NCBI RefSeq assembly: GCF_016863175.1
Contig: NZ_BOOJ01000037.1
Coordinates: 100,291 to 164,290, forward strand
DNA from: Paraplanobispora siamensis
GTDB lineage: Bacteria; Actinomycetota; Actinomycetes; Streptosporangiales; Streptosporangiaceae
Length of the DNA stretch: 64,000 bases
Reading direction: 5' to 3'
Both the position numbers and the translations under genes were made by a program. Positions 33,325-40,444 of this stretch are shown one piece after another. Below the pieces are notes generated by a model. That model saw only the letters and a list, made by a program, of their open reading frames with translations, had not been told where the DNA came from and made no database searches. Position 1 is the first letter of the stretch, and every line of letters begins with the position of its first letter.

Positions 33325-35487
33325 CTAAAGCCCCGCCTCGACCTGGAGTCCCGTGGCGCCGGCCGTCTGCGCCGCCACCAGTTTCGCGTACCGTCCGCCC
33401 CGGGCGAGCAGGCCCTCGTGGGTGCCGCGCTCCACGATCTCTCCGTCGTCCACCACCAGGATGAGGTCGGCGTCCTTGACGGTGCTCAGCCGGTGGGCGA
33501 TCACGATGCGGGTCTGGGTGAGCCAGCCGAGGTTGGACTCGATCTGCGCCTCGGTGGTGCTGTCGAGGTGGCTGGTGGCCTCGTCGAGCAGCAGGATCTT
33601 GGGGCGGGCCAGGAGCGCGCGGGCCAGTGCGAGCCGCTGCCGCTGGCCGCCGGACAGGCCGCCGCCCTCCACGAGCATGGTCTCGTACCCCATCGGCATC
33701 GCGCAGATCTCCTCGTGCAGGCAGGCCAGCTCGGCCGCCTCGACGATCCGCTCCATCGGGGCGCCGGGGTCGTTGAGCGCGATATTCTCCCGGATCGAGC
33801 CGGTGAACAGCGACGGGTCCTGGTTGACCACGCCGAACTGGTTGCGCAGGGACCGGAGGTTGAGCTGCGGCAGCGGTACGCCGTCGTAGCTGACCTGTCC
33901 CTCGGTGGGGGTGTACAGCGCCAGCAGGAGCCGGGCCAGCGTGCTCTTGCCCGCCCCGGAGGGGCCGACCAGAGCGACCTTCTGCCCGGCGCGGATCTTC
34001 ACCGAGATGCCGCGCAGCGTCCACGGTCCGCGGGGGTCGTGCCGGAAACCGACGCCGTGCAACTCGATCGAGCCGCGCAGCCTGACCACCTCGATCCCGG
34101 CGGCCGGCTCGGGCTCGGAGGCGAGGATGTCGGAGAGCCGGTCGAAGTGCGCCCCGGCCTGCTGCAGGCCCTGCAGGCTGCTCATCAGCGCGGCGATCGG
34201 CGTCAACGCGGCCACGGCGAGGGCGTTCAGGGCCAGAAGCGCGCCCAGGGTCAGCTCCCCGTCCAGCACCCGCCACGCGCCGACCCACAGCAGCGCGAGC
34301 GGGGCGAGCAGGCGCAGGGCGCCGAGCGCCGCGTCCAGCAGGCCCTGGGTCAGGCCGCCGCGGACATCGGCGTTCAGCTGGTCGGTGAAGTGCGCGGACC
34401 ACTGCTCGACCGCGCGGTGCTCCGCCCCCGAGGCCTTCAGCGTCTCGATGCCGCCGATGGCCTGGACGAGCTGGCTCTGGGTGGCGGAGAAGGCGCTGAG
34501 CTCCTCCTGGGTGAGCCGGTTGACCCGGCGGGCGGTGAGCAGGAGCAGCAGCACCTGCAGCGCCGCGAACCCGAGCAGGCAGGCGCCGACCACGGGGTCC
34601 CAGACGAACACCAGGACCAGATAGCCCAGCGCGAGCGGGCCGTCGAGCAGCGCCGACAGCACCTGCCCGGTGAGCATCTCCCGCAGGACCGCCACGCTCC
34701 CGGCCCGCGCCACCAGGTCGCCCTTGCCGCGCTGGGTGAAGTAGCGGTACGGCAGGGCGACCAGATGGGAGACCACTCCCTCGGTCAGCTCGGCGTCGGC
34801 GCCCGCTCGGACGGAGACCAGCAGGACCGAGCGGAGACAGCCGACGGCGAACTGGGTCACCGCCGCCAGGGCCAGTCCCAGGCCGATCATGGTCAGCAGG
34901 CCGCCGTCACCGGCGGGCAGCACCCGGTCCACCAGCGCCTCGGAGAACAGCGGCAGCGCCAGGCCGAGCAGTTGCAGCAGCAGCGAGGCCAGCACCACCT
35001 GGGCGAGCAGGCCCTTCCTGCGCACCAGCAGCGTGCGCAGGAACTGCCGCCGCCAGGCCGTGCCGGCGCTGGAGCGTCCCGGCTGGAAACCGGGTCCGGG
35101 CTCGAAGGCGAGCAGCACGCCGGTGAAGCCCTCGTCGAACTCCTCGGCGGTGAGCCGGCGCCGGCCCCGGGCGGGGTCGACGACGTCGACGCGGTCCGGC
35201 GACCAGCGCTCGACGACCACGAAGTGGTTGAACTCCCAGTGGACCACCGCGGGCATCGGCACGCGGGCGAGGTCGGCGGGGCTCAGGGAGAAGGCGCGGG
35301 CCTTCAGCCCGCACTCCCGGGCGCCCTCCAGCAGCGCCTTCGCGCTGAGGCCGTCCCGGCCGATCCGCAACCGGTCGGTGATCTCCTGCAGGGAGGCCCG
35401 GTGGCCGTGGTGGGACAGGACCATCGCCAGGCACGCCGCCCCGCACTCGGTGGCGGTGTTCTGGAGTACGACGGGGACGCGCTTCAC
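33325..35487 (-). CDS. C39 peptidase-domain ABC transporter (RiPP leader-cleaving exporter)
   Basis: 720 aa. Residues 1-130 are a C39 bacteriocin-processing peptidase: oxyanion Q9, nucleophile C15 (VVLQNTATECGAACLAM), H88 (HWEFNHFVVV) and D104 (VDVVDPARG). Six membrane helices occupy about 150-440. The ATPase follows with VGPSGAGKSTLARL, LSGGQRQRLALARA and ILLLDEATSHLDSTT. Such proteins cut after a double-glycine and export the peptide. GTG at 35487 overlaps the previous stop (GTGA). It is the last gene of the RiPP operon, and the precursor at 37823 carries the matching double-glycine leader. Confidence 0.95.
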   Translation of the reverse strand: MKRVPVVLQNTATECGAACLAMVLSHHGHRASLQEITDRLRIGRDGLSAKALLEGARECGLKARAFSLSPADLARVPMPAVVHWEFNHFVVVERWSPDRVDVVDPARGRRRLTAEEFDEGFTGVLLAFEPGPGFQPGRSSAGTAWRRQFLRTLLVRRKGLLAQVVLASLLLQLLGLALPLFSEALVDRVLPAGDGGLLTMIGLGLALAAVTQFAVGCLRSVLLVSVRAGADAELTEGVVSHLVALPYRYFTQRGKGDLVARAGSVAVLREMLTGQVLSALLDGPLALGYLVLVFVWDPVVGACLLGFAALQVLLLLLTARRVNRLTQEELSAFSATQSQLVQAIGGIETLKASGAEHRAVEQWSAHFTDQLNADVRGGLTQGLLDAALGALRLLAPLALLWVGAWRVLDGELTLGALLALNALAVAALTPIAALMSSLQGLQQAGAHFDRLSDILASEPEPAAGIEVVRLRGSIELHGVGFRHDPRGPWTLRGISVKIRAGQKVALVGPSGAGKSTLARLLLALYTPTEGQVSYDGVPLPQLNLRSLRNQFGVVNQDPSLFTGSIRENIALNDPGAPMERIVEAAELACLHEEICAMPMGYETMLVEGGGLSGGQRQRLALARALLARPKILLLDEATSHLDSTTEAQIESNLGWLTQTRIVIAHRLSTVKDADLILVVDDGEIVERGTHEGLLARGGRYAKLVAAQTAGATGLQVEAGL

Positions 35488-35669
35488 CCCACGCCCCCGA
35501 TCCGCGCGTGCAGCGCCGCGACGAACACTGCGCCCGCCGCCACCAGCAGCACGACCGCCGTCCACAGCGCCACCAGGGTGCCGGTGCCGATCGTCAGGCG
35601 GGTACGGCCCCGCCGCGCCGAGTTCTGGTGACGGCGCAGCGGCTCCTCCCGGAAGATGCCCTCGCTCAT
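35484..35669 (-). CDS. 61-aa single-pass membrane stub resembling HlyD adaptor N-terminus
   Basis: The protein is MSEGIFREEPLRRHQNSARR, then a linker, one transmembrane helix (TLVALWTAVVLLVAAGAVFVA) and a few outer residues ending HARIGGVG. The 'IFREEPLRRHQ' start and single helix look like the N-terminus of membrane-fusion (HlyD/NHLM-type) proteins that partner C39 exporters, but the periplasmic hairpin and barrel domains are absent. It overlaps both neighbours by 4 nt (ATGA/GTGA), so it is maintained in frame within the operon rather than obviously broken. It may be a minimal exporter accessory subunit. Confidence 0.75.
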   Translation of the reverse strand: MSEGIFREEPLRRHQNSARRGRTRLTIGTGTLVALWTAVVLLVAAGAVFVAALHARIGGVG

Positions 35670-36667
35670 GACCAGTGCCATTCGACCGTGGCCTCGCGGC
35701 GGCGCCCGGCCAGCCACTCGGTGAACGCCGCTCGCCCGGCGGCGGCCAGCGTGCGCTCGTCCTGCCGCGCGGCCGTACGGTCCAGGACCACTCCGGCCAG
35801 GAAGCCCCCGCCGTGGGGCACCGGTCCGGCGACGGCCCCGGGTGCGGCGTCGGCCAGTACGGCGGGCAGGTCGACGGCGAAGCGCTCGGCGATCACCGTC
35901 TCGATCTCGCCGTCCAGCTCCGCGAGAGCGGCGGTCCCCTTGTCGCCGAGCACCGCCAGCTCGGCGACGGCGCCGGTGACGGCCCGTTCCGGACCGGTGA
36001 TCCAGACGGCGCGGACCCGGTCGAAGTCGCCGGGACGCGCGGCCAGCCGGGCCGGGCCGAGCTCGGCCTCCTTGCGGCGGCGGAAGCTCCGGCGGCGGGC
36101 GATGCCGCCGATGTAGTCCTCGAACTGCTCGGGGGTCATGCCCATCTCGGCCAGCCAGGCCAGCGTGCTCGCCCGGTCGTGCAGGCCCCGGCCCCGGCGG
36201 AACTCGTCCGCGGCGGCCTGGAGCTCCTCGCCGGGGACCGGCCCGTCGTCGGCCGCGATCTCGTTGAGGATCAGGCACTGGTCGACGATCTCGTCGTGCG
36301 GCGTCGTGTCGCGGCGCGACAGCGATCGGATCATGGTGAGCGCCTGGGCCACCGACAGGTGGACCTCGTCCACGGTGACCAGCTGGCCGGCCGCCCAGTG
36401 CGTGGAGTGGTCGATCAGCCAGGGCACGCCGTCGTCGGCCTGCGCGGTGAGCGCGACGGTGCCGCCCTCGGGGTGCTCCAGCAGCAGGTCGAAGTCGACC
36501 ACCGGGGTGCCGGGCCGCTCGTCGACGACGAGCTGGGCCTGGACACCGGGGTGCCCTGCCGCCCACGCGGCGGCCTCCCGCCTGGCCTGCGCCACGTGCG
36601 CCCGTCGCCGGGGCAGGCCGCGCAGCAGCCGTGTCCCGGATTCGAGCACGGTTCCGAAGTCACTCAT
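35666..36667 (-). CDS. Putative peptide-maturation system protein (TIGR04500-like)
   Basis: A 333-aa soluble protein starting MSDFGTVLESGTRLLRGLPR. The middle (EIVDQCLILNEIAADDGPVP, then ELQAAADEFRRGRGLHDRAS, TLAWLAEMGMTPEQFEDYIG) resembles the helical chaperone segment of PpiC/SurA-type proteins. I associate this with the 'putative peptide maturation system protein' family found beside ATP-grasp RiPP enzymes, from memory and unverified. The N-terminal 100 residues form a separate strand-rich domain. It overlaps the ATP-grasp stop and the HlyD-stub start by 4 nt each. A chaperone or peptide-presenting role is plausible. Confidence 0.72.
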   Translation of the reverse strand: MSDFGTVLESGTRLLRGLPRRRAHVAQARREAAAWAAGHPGVQAQLVVDERPGTPVVDFDLLLEHPEGGTVALTAQADDGVPWLIDHSTHWAAGQLVTVDEVHLSVAQALTMIRSLSRRDTTPHDEIVDQCLILNEIAADDGPVPGEELQAAADEFRRGRGLHDRASTLAWLAEMGMTPEQFEDYIGGIARRRSFRRRKEAELGPARLAARPGDFDRVRAVWITGPERAVTGAVAELAVLGDKGTAALAELDGEIETVIAERFAVDLPAVLADAAPGAVAGPVPHGGGFLAGVVLDRTAARQDERTLAAAGRAAFTEWLAGRRREATVEWHWS

Positions 36668-37743
36668 GATCTTCCGTCTTTCTCGTCCGCGAGATCGCCC
36701 GCCGCATGGTCCGCCGTACGGTCCAGCGCGTCGCCTGCCGTACGGTCCACCGCGTTGTCCGCCGCACGGTCCACCGCACGGTCCGCCGCCACGAGCCAGT
36801 CGGCGATCGCCTCGCTGACCGGCAGCCCGGCGCGCTGCTCCACGAAGCCCCAGGCCCCGTTGGGGTTGATCTCCAGGAAGGTGTACTCCCCGTCCGGGGT
36901 GAGGATGAGGTCGATGGCGCCGTAGGTAAGACCCAGCGAGGCGGTCAGCTCCACGCACGCGCGCTCCAGCGCGTCCGGGAGGCGGTGCGCGGCGTAGCGC
37001 ACCCGGTCGTCGTCGTAGTGCCGCCAGTCGTCCCTGGCCGTGCGCGAGGCCCGGGCGTCGATCTCGGCGGCGAAGACGCGCTCGCCCACCACGATCACGC
37101 GCAGCTCCACGGCCTTGGGGACGTAGGGCTGCAGGATGACCGGCTCGTGCTGGAGACGGTGGCGCGAGGTGAGGTGGCGGCGGTTCAGGACGGTGGTGTA
37201 CGCGCGGTGGTCGGCGCCGTCCACGGTGAACTCGTCGGAGTTGATCTGCTTGGCGATCAGGTCGCCGCCCGCGCGCTCGTAGGCGGGCACCAGCTCGGCG
37301 GGGTCGTTGGTGTAGACGGTCTCCGGCACCCGGAAGCCGAGCGCCGCCGCCTGCGCCATATGAATGATCTTGTTGTGCGCCCGGCGCTCGACGTCCCTGC
37401 GCGAGGGCAGCCACCGCGCGGGGGCGAGCTCCCACACCCCGTCGAGCAGGAACTCCGCCTGCCAGATCGCGTGGCGGCGGTGGGAGGGCTCGGTCACGGA
37501 CTCCCCGGGGGCGGGCGCGTTCGGGCGTCGCCGCCACACCGCGCGCACCTCGGACAGGTCCAGCCGCTCGGCGCCGGTGTCGAGCACGATCCGGTGACCG
37601 CCGCCGGCGAAGGCGGCCGTGAGCCTGCCGCGGGCGGGGAAGTCGCCCGGGTCCCACCAGGTCACCCGCGCGCCGCGGCGCTCCAGCTTCGGCAGGACCA
37701 GCTCGACGGCGTCGTCCCGCCGGTCGCTCAGTATCAGGATCAT
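36664..37743 (-). CDS. MvdD-like ATP-grasp RiPP maturase (graspetide-type ligase)
   Basis: A 359-aa ATP-grasp enzyme. The N-terminal domain is MILILSDRRDDAVELVLPKL with AVWRRRPNAP, as in microviridin ligases. 'WLPSRRDVERRAHNKIIHMA' and 'LGFRVPETVYTNDPAELVPA' follow, then LIAKQI (ATP Lys), and the metal site DLILTPDGEYTFLEINPNGA. Such ligases phosphorylate Glu/Asp side chains and join them to Ser/Thr or Lys. The C-terminal 30 or so residues are an unusual repeated tail (DRAADNAVDRTAGDALDR) from a 12-bp DNA repeat. The stop overlaps the next gene (ATGA). The precursor lies 79 bp upstream. Confidence 0.9.
   Translation of the reverse strand: MILILSDRRDDAVELVLPKLERRGARVTWWDPGDFPARGRLTAAFAGGGHRIVLDTGAERLDLSEVRAVWRRRPNAPAPGESVTEPSHRRHAIWQAEFLLDGVWELAPARWLPSRRDVERRAHNKIIHMAQAAALGFRVPETVYTNDPAELVPAYERAGGDLIAKQINSDEFTVDGADHRAYTTVLNRRHLTSRHRLQHEPVILQPYVPKAVELRVIVVGERVFAAEIDARASRTARDDWRHYDDDRVRYAAHRLPDALERACVELTASLGLTYGAIDLILTPDGEYTFLEINPNGAWGFVEQRAGLPVSEAIADWLVAADRAVDRAADNAVDRTAGDALDRTADHAAGDLADEKDGRS
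36697..36790. repeat. 12-bp tandem repeat encoding ATP-grasp C-terminal tail
   Basis: About eight imperfect 12-bp units (variants of GTCCRCCGYACG) run from 36697 to 36790. They are in frame and encode four-residue repeats rich in Asp, Arg, Thr and Ala at the end of the ATP-grasp protein. Expansion would lengthen the tail without breaking the downstream ATGA junction. Confidence 0.75.
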
Positions 37744-37766
37744 GCTCTTTCCCGTCGCAGAGGAAA

Positions 37767-37794
37767 CGGCGGAGCGGGAGGACCCGCTCCGCCG
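37767..37794 (-). terminator. Hairpin between RiPP precursor and maturation genes
   Basis: Perfect 12-bp arms CGGCGGAGCGGG and CCCGCTCCGCCG enclose a 4-nt loop, within the 79-bp gap between the precursor stop and the ATP-grasp start. A partial terminator or RNA-stabilising hairpin here would give more precursor than enzyme, as in many RiPP operons. Confidence 0.75.
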
Positions 37795-37822
37795 CATATC
37801 ACCCCGTGGTGTCAGTTCGAGG

Positions 37823-37960
37823 TCAGCTGATGACCCACTCGGCCGGCTTGCCGCCGATCTTCCAGGACACGCTCATCCGGCCGCCGGAGACCTCGCCCAG
37901 CTCGGCCTCGGTGAGCTCCGCGCCCTCGAACGGGATGTCATCGATGCTGATCTTCGACAT
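37823..37960 (-). CDS. Graspetide-like RiPP precursor peptide with double-glycine leader
   Basis: 45 aa from ATG 37960, preceded by AAAGGGGG 7 nt upstream. The leader ends ELTEAELGEVSGG, matching the double-glycine consensus position by position (L-12, T-11, E-8, L-7, V-4, G-2, G-1). The predicted core after G27 is RMSVSWKIGGKPAEWVIS: nucleophiles S30, S32, K34, K38 and S45, and a single acidic residue E41. This is the substrate for the neighbouring C39 exporter and ATP-grasp ligase. A longer frame back to 38080 is open but lacks a ribosome site. Bioactivity unknown. Confidence 0.85.
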   Translation of the reverse strand: MSKISIDDIPFEGAELTEAELGEVSGGRMSVSWKIGGKPAEWVIS

Positions 37961-38252
37961 GTTGTTTCCCCCTTTGCCGCTATAAACGGCGTTTGGCGTG
38001 TTTATCCGGGTCTCCGTATCTGTGACCCGCTTACGAGGAATGACATTAGATGGTGCTACTTGCCGTTTTCTTAAACGCACCTTTCATCACACTTGTCACT
38101 CCTGAACCACCAGCTCAGAGAAGGTGCGGCCGGAGGAGGACGGGCCGCTCCACCGTTTCCGGCAGGCCAGATGCAAGCATCCTGTAAGGGATATAAACCT
38201 GGAAGTCTGTTTTGTAGTGATTAATCCTGGCGAATCGGAGCCGCCACCCGGG
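37961..38252. other. AT-richer leader region upstream of the RiPP precursor
   Basis: This 292-bp spacer is noticeably AT-richer than the rest of the window and must contain the promoter of the RiPP operon (minus strand). Short inverted elements such as GCCG-CTATAAA-CGGC (37977-37991) lie close to the start. I cannot fix -10/-35 boxes with confidence, and no regulator gene is adjacent. Confidence 0.5.
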
Positions 38253-38690
38253 CTATCGGATGACCTTGTCCAGGAAGGCGGTCAGATTGCCCCGGATGCG
38301 GGCGATCTTCTCGTCCCGGGAGAGGCTCTCCTCGAAGTCCCCCTCGGCGGCCGACCGCTTGCGCCCGCGGACGTAGAGGGAGCAGGCCAGGTCGGCGCAG
38401 AGGTACTCCCCCACCGAGTTGCCCTGGCGCCCGGCCTCCCCCGTGCGCGGAGCGGTCATCAGCGCCACCCCGCCGCCGGTGCGCACGGTCAGGCACAGCG
38501 AGCACATGCTGCGCGCGGTGAAGGCGCGTCCGCCTCCCGACACCGCGCGCAGCGCGACGCCGACCGCGCGGTCCCCGCGTTCGGCGACCAGATAGGCGCG
38601 CCCGGGGGCGCCGGGATCTCGCCAGCCCAGGAAGTCCAGGTCCTCCCAGGGCAGCTCGGCGAAGTCCCCGGGCAGTCGAGGACCTGCGGC
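38253..38690 (-). pseudogene. FBP-domain (EF-G-binding, treble-clef zinc finger) gene, 5' truncated
   Basis: Translation from 38690 down gives AELPWEDLDFLGWRDPGAPG, then AYLVAERGDRAVGVALRAVS, then the zinc-binding region 'MCSLCLTVRTGGGVALM' and 'CADLACSLYVRGRKR'. The four Cys and the C-terminal helix fit the FBP C-terminal treble-clef zinc-finger family. A stop codon at 38693-38691 blocks the frame and no start codon exists before GTG 38543, so the first 25 or so residues and the promoter are gone. Only a shortened 96-aa product from GTG 38543 could be made. Confidence 0.75.
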
Positions 38691-39103
38691 TCAGAGTGGT
38701 GGCCCATGTGCTGGACGAACTGGCCGACCGGGTCGCCGCCGCGCTGGCCGGACGGGCGGGCAAGGACGCCCTGGTGGCCTTCGCCACCGCTTACCGCGAG
38801 TTCGCCAAGGCCCATCCGGGCCGCTACGCCGCCACCCAGCCGCGGCTCGACCCGCAGAAGGCGACGCCCGAGGTGGTCGCGGCGGGCCGCCGGCACGCCG
38901 AGTTGACCCGCGCGATCCTGCGCGGCTACGGGGTGCCGGAGTCCGAGCAGACACCGGCGGTGCGCCTGCTGAGCAGCACCTTCCACGGCTACGTGACCCT
39001 GGAGATCGCCGGGGGGTTCGCCCACACCGGCGACGTGGACGCCTCCTGGTCCAGGATCCTGGACGCGCTGGACGTCACCCTCAGGAACTGGCCGACGGAC
39101 TGA
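38675..39103 (+). pseudogene. TetR-family regulator, C-terminal (WHG-type) fragment
   Basis: The plus-strand frame gives AVEDLRLRVVAHVLDELADR and continues through 'AFATAYREFAKAHPGRYAAT', 'AELTRAILRGYGVPESEQTP' and FHGYVTLEIAGGFAHTGDVD. This is a TetR ligand-binding domain of the TetR_C WHG type. The whole N-terminal DNA-binding domain is missing: upstream in this frame the sequence belongs to the opposite-strand FBP gene. A GTG at 38696 could start a 135-aa fragment, but it would not bind DNA. Confidence 0.75.
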
Positions 39104-39166
39104 CGGCACGGAAGCGGGAGGCGCTCACGGTACGCCGAGGGCCGCTCCGGCTTCCCGGAGCGCCAG

Positions 39167-39203
39167 AAGGCCCCGGCCGGATCGTGATCCGGCCGGGGCC
39201 TTT
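39167..39203 (+). terminator. Strong hairpin terminator
   Basis: Perfect 17-bp arms (39167-39183, 39186-39202, containing GGCCCCGGCCGG) have essentially no loop and end in TTT. It lies 64 bp after the TetR fragment stop. Confidence 0.85.
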
Positions 39204-39271
39204 CTGCCGCACGTCCGCCTTTCACGGCGAGCCGTCTCCGCCTGATGCGGGTTCCCTGACGCCGAGCCCTT

Positions 39272-39715
39272 CTACGAAATCGGGGTGTAAACGCAGGGAA
39301 GCCCTCTGCGCGTGTACGAGCCGTCGGAATTCTTCTGGTACGCCTCGACGCAGAACTTGCTGCCGTTGGCGTAGCTGCGACCTATATTCCTGTAGTGAAT
39401 AAGCGTGTGGGAATTGTTCCTGTCCGGAGTGTTGTAGGCGAAGTCGGGGCCGAAGATGCGGAAATGGCCGTAGAAGCTGAGCACCGCCCAGAAGTTCGTA
39501 TAGGCCTGGATCTGGTCCACACGGCCACCGCTGCCTACGATCTTCACGCAGGCCCAGCCGTTGCAGCCGCTGTTCTCTGCGGCGTAGGCCGTCGCGGCGG
39601 CGTTCTTCCGGGGCGCCCTCTCCTCGGCGGCCGCCGCCGGGGTTCCGGCGAGCACGAGGCCCCCGGCCAGTGTGGCCGCGGCCGCGAGCGTGGACAGTTT
39701 CCGCCAGGTGCGCAT
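39272..39715 (-). CDS. Secreted protein with four cysteines, 147 aa
   Basis: Start MRTWRKLSTLAAAATLAGGL with a Sec signal peptide cleaved near 'GTPAAAAEE'. An AGGGA site lies 7 nt upstream. The mature part has two Cys pairs (SGCNGWACVKIVG and SKFCVEAYQ...GLPCVYTP), many aromatic and Asn residues (AYTNFWAVLSFYGHFRIFGP), and looks like a small disulphide-bonded beta domain. I do not recognise the family. It is monocistronic between a terminator and a non-coding spacer. Confidence 0.8.
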   Translation of the reverse strand: MRTWRKLSTLAAAATLAGGLVLAGTPAAAAEERAPRKNAAATAYAAENSGCNGWACVKIVGSGGRVDQIQAYTNFWAVLSFYGHFRIFGPDFAYNTPDRNNSHTLIHYRNIGRSYANGSKFCVEAYQKNSDGSYTRRGLPCVYTPIS

Positions 39716-40033
39716 GTAAATTCCCTTTCTATCTGGCGATTCCCACCGCATCGATGAACAGTGCTCACGGAATCGCGCCCGGTGCGATAACCATTCCTCC
39801 GGTCCGGAATCCGGCCCCGCGCATCACGGTTCCTTTCCTGACCTGGAAAACGGCTGTTGCGAGAAAAATATCCATTCGCCCGCATGGCGACCAGGGCGGC
39901 AACCGGGCATTCCGCGGACTTCCGAGCCTTCTCATGCCGCGCACGTTGTTCGAATGCGCGGAGCCTCAGGATCGTGACGGAACGGCTTCCGGTGCGGCAC
40001 GCCGCGGTATGCGGTACGAGGAGAACCCCGGTA
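39716..40033. other. 318-bp spacer without a convincing gene
   Basis: It holds the promoter of the secreted protein (minus strand) and the 3' side of the XRE gene. Third-position bias is absent in all frames and I see no repeat or hairpin of note. Confidence 0.5.
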
Positions 40034-40309
40034 TCACCGGCCGTCCCGTACGGCCGCGGCGGTGAGCTCCGCCCGCTCACGCGCGTCCAGGTCCAGTGCC
40101 TCGATCAGCAACCGGATCGACGCGTTCCGGGGGCGCCCCACGGCGTCGCCTTCGAGTCTGCGGATGGTGCGTACGTTGACACCCGCCCGGTCGGCGAGCT
40201 GCTCCTGGGTCAGCAGTGCCCGGTCACGCCAGGCCCGGATGAGCGTCCCCAGGCTCTGGTACTCCTCCTCGGGATCGTCCCGGTCGTCCTGTCGTCTCCT
40301 GGTAGGCAT
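40034..40309 (-). CDS. Small XRE-family helix-turn-helix protein, 91 aa
   Basis: MPTRRRQDDRDDPEEEYQSL, then a single HTH_3 domain: LIRAWRDRALLTQEQLADRA, GVNVRTIRRLEGDAVGRPRN. GGGGAG lies upstream of the ATG at 40309. Essentially only a DNA-binding domain with a short acidic N-terminus. It is divergent from a GlxA-type regulator (136 bp away). Confidence 0.88.
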   Translation of the reverse strand: MPTRRRQDDRDDPEEEYQSLGTLIRAWRDRALLTQEQLADRAGVNVRTIRRLEGDAVGRPRNASIRLLIEALDLDARERAELTAAAVRDGR

Positions 40310-40444
40310 GAAACTCCCCTCGTCACTCCCCCTCGTCCGAGTTCGTGGTCCGACTGTCCCGGCGGCCCGGCGGACGCGCCAAGGACGGCACCGGGACCCG
40401 TCCAGAAACTTGGACTCCAGGTCCTTGTGACATACGGTCGCGTC

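Noticed and set aside
33418..35631. A 737-residue plus-strand frame opposite the C39 transporter
   Set aside because: Low-complexity Gln/Arg/Gly sequence mirroring the transporter; the minus-strand product has all catalytic motifs.
37961..38080. A longer 85-residue precursor frame starting at 38080
   Set aside because: An ideal ribosome site (AAAGGGGG) lies directly before the ATG at 37960, and the upstream residues are Arg/Lys/Asn noise unlike a RiPP leader.
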